DNA from: Tritrichomonas foetus
Lineage: Eukaryota; Parabasalia; Tritrichomonadida; Tritrichomonadidae
DNA: 17,993 nt
NCBI GenBank assembly: GCA_001839685.1
Contig: MLAK01001375.1
Location: 1-17,993 of the forward strand
Direction of reading: 5' to 3'
A model generated the notes under the pieces. It had not been told where the DNA came from. It searched no databases and saw only the letters and a program-made list of their open reading frames with translations. The stretch's first letter is position 1. Every line of letters begins with the position of its first letter. A program made the position numbers and the translations under genes. This document shows, in pieces, positions 16,842 to 17,993 of the stretch.

Positions 16842-17882
16842 TTATTTACGATTATAATCATGTGGATTGAGTATAGTAGTTCTTATCGAAGTAGGTGGTT
16901 TTCCACCAGGGGGAGTGAAAGTCAACTTGCTGCTCGCATTCGGCGGTGTAAACAACAATCCTCCTTTAGCACTTTGAACAAATATTTTTTCATGAATACC
17001 AGTATGATTATTGGTCTCTTGATGCCGAATTTGATTATTGGAATGTTTTTCTATTGCTGTTTGTTTATTGATTGCTACTTTTGATTTATTTTCCGGGGGA
17101 TTTTGTTGAGTCGTTCGTTGATCACACTGCTCACTTGGTATTTTACTTTGATTGCTTTTCACATTATACGGATCCTTATTAGATTCTGATGGATTGTTTA
17201 ATGTTTGCTGGGCATTTTTGTAAATGATGTTTAATCTTTGCCTATTAGGGGAGGATAGAACTGGATTTTGGGATTTAGGATCAAAAATGTGGGCACTCTG
17301 ACTATACATTTGAAGAAATACATCAAGCGATTGATCATCTTCAAATGAAATATAAATTTTCTGAGTTTCTGGATTTTTTTGAAACATTACAATTTTGGGA
17401 AAGAAACCAATATTATTTTGAATAGAATCTTCTTCATCCATCGAAATTTCTGCAGTATTGGTATTCAAAAATGATGCAAATTTATGCTTGATACTATCAA
17501 AATCATATGTAGGCATGATAAATGGTTGTGTTATTTTGTTAGGTGTGTTTTTAACGTATTGCAAGCATTTATTTTTTTCTTCATTTCTAATTATTATATT
17601 ATAAGAAGGCCATAAATTTATTATTCTGTAATTTTCTTTGATATACAAAAAATCTATTTTCCCGTTTTTCAGATATTCTTCAACTTCAGGAAATTTAATA
17701 TCGAATTGAAAATTAAATATTGTTAAACAGCTGACCAGATCAAAAGACACATTTAGATCTTGAAAAATTTCACCATGTGCCTTTTTCCCCATGAGATCTA
17801 AAGCTGATTCGGAGTTGAAAAAGTAAACAAAAATGGCTTCTTGAGAGAATTTGATTTTATAAACTTCACCAAATTGCTCCAT
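16842..17882 (-). CDS. RRM-like, Asn/Gln/Ser-rich protein with uncertain N-terminus
   Basis: The frame is open from 17945 to TAA at 16842-16844, but the first ATG is at 17880-17882, giving 346 residues. The 21 codons before it (from TTG 17945) encode a plausible first strand, FQIKPVNFDI, so the true start may lie upstream through an unseen exon or beyond the window. The N-terminal part, FGEVYKIKFSQEAIFVYFFNSESALDLMG, has the helix-strand-strand-helix pattern of an RNA-recognition motif. Two later segments may be further degenerate RRMs: one around 75-130 (numbered from the TTG) and one around 185-220 containing PKIVMFQKNPETQKIYISFEDDQSLDVF. Aromatic RNP residues are weakly kept. The C-terminal 140 residues are disordered-looking, rich in Asn, Gln, Ser and Pro, with two TPP motifs near the end (FTPPNAS and FTPPGGK). 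An RNA-binding regulator is possible; the function is unknown. It is convergent with the GAF gene, 152 bases away. Confidence 0.6.
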   Translation of the reverse strand: MEQFGEVYKIKFSQEAIFVYFFNSESALDLMGKKAHGEIFQDLNVSFDLVSCLTIFNFQFDIKFPEVEEYLKNGKIDFLYIKENYRIINLWPSYNIIIRNEEKNKCLQYVKNTPNKITQPFIMPTYDFDSIKHKFASFLNTNTAEISMDEEDSIQNNIGFFPKIVMFQKNPETQKIYISFEDDQSLDVFLQMYSQSAHIFDPKSQNPVLSSPNRQRLNIIYKNAQQTLNNPSESNKDPYNVKSNQSKIPSEQCDQRTTQQNPPENKSKVAINKQTAIEKHSNNQIRHQETNNHTGIHEKIFVQSAKGGLLFTPPNASSKLTFTPPGGKPPTSIRTTILNPHDYNRK

Positions 17883-17993
17883 TTCTGTCAAAAAAGACTT
17901 TTTTCCCTGAATATCAAAATTTACAGGTTTAATTTGAAATTTCAATCTGAAATATTATATATATTATGTTTGGGTCATTACGACCCCCTAAAA

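Noticed and set aside
1..17993. CRISPR array, tRNA or rRNA gene
   Set aside because: No regularly spaced direct repeats with unique spacers, no tRNA arm consensus and no rRNA-like segment were seen on reading both strands.

Overview
This is an AT-rich, gene-dense eukaryotic window. All clear genes are single uninterrupted reading frames, and TAA, TAG and TGA all serve as terminal stops, so the standard genetic code applies. A flagellar radial-spoke protein, a Rab GTPase, a DHHC-type protein, long coiled-coil proteins, no visible introns and TCA-Y-W initiator-like motifs just upstream of several ATGs together fit a parabasalid flagellate (trichomonad; Tritrichomonas or Trichomonas-like). The taxon is an inference from gene content and architecture, not a database result.

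Layout, left to right. (1) 413-1216 (+): radial spoke head protein 9 (RSPH9). (2) 1484-1535: a CA microsatellite running straight into a 30-base A tract. (3) 1619-2716 (-): a multi-pass membrane protein resembling the drug/metabolite-transporter (SLC35/EamA) fold. (4) 3113-5308 (-): a 731-residue coiled-coil protein of unknown function. (5) 5812-7874: a complete pogo/Tc1-like DNA transposon of about 2.06 kb with 42-bp perfect terminal inverted repeats (47 bp counting the flanking TA-rich bases) and an intact DD35D transposase on the minus strand. (6) 8508-9485 (+): a DHHC-family S-acyltransferase-like gene in which the zinc-binding cysteines are gone, DHHC reads DHIC, and an in-frame TAG separates the last 54 codons. 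(7) 9532-9656: a six-copy, 21-bp minisatellite. (8) 9981-10580 (-): a Rab-type small GTPase with Glu where the catalytic Gln normally sits. (9) 11305-12160: a zone of gene relics, one visibly frameshifted. (10) 12898-16689 (+): a 1263-residue protein with two clear and one or two weaker GAF-like modules, followed by a domain that aligns with class I cyclic-nucleotide phosphodiesterases but lacks most catalytic and metal-binding residues. (11) 16842-17882 (-): an RRM-like, Asn/Gln/Ser-rich protein whose N-terminus is unsettled.

The genes do not form one pathway; this is an ordinary eukaryotic neighbourhood with individually regulated genes on both strands. Its most distinctive content is an apparently young transposon and two signalling-enzyme families (DHHC and PDE) represented by members whose catalytic or metal-binding motifs have been replaced. 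No CRISPR array, tRNA, rRNA or viral gene was found.
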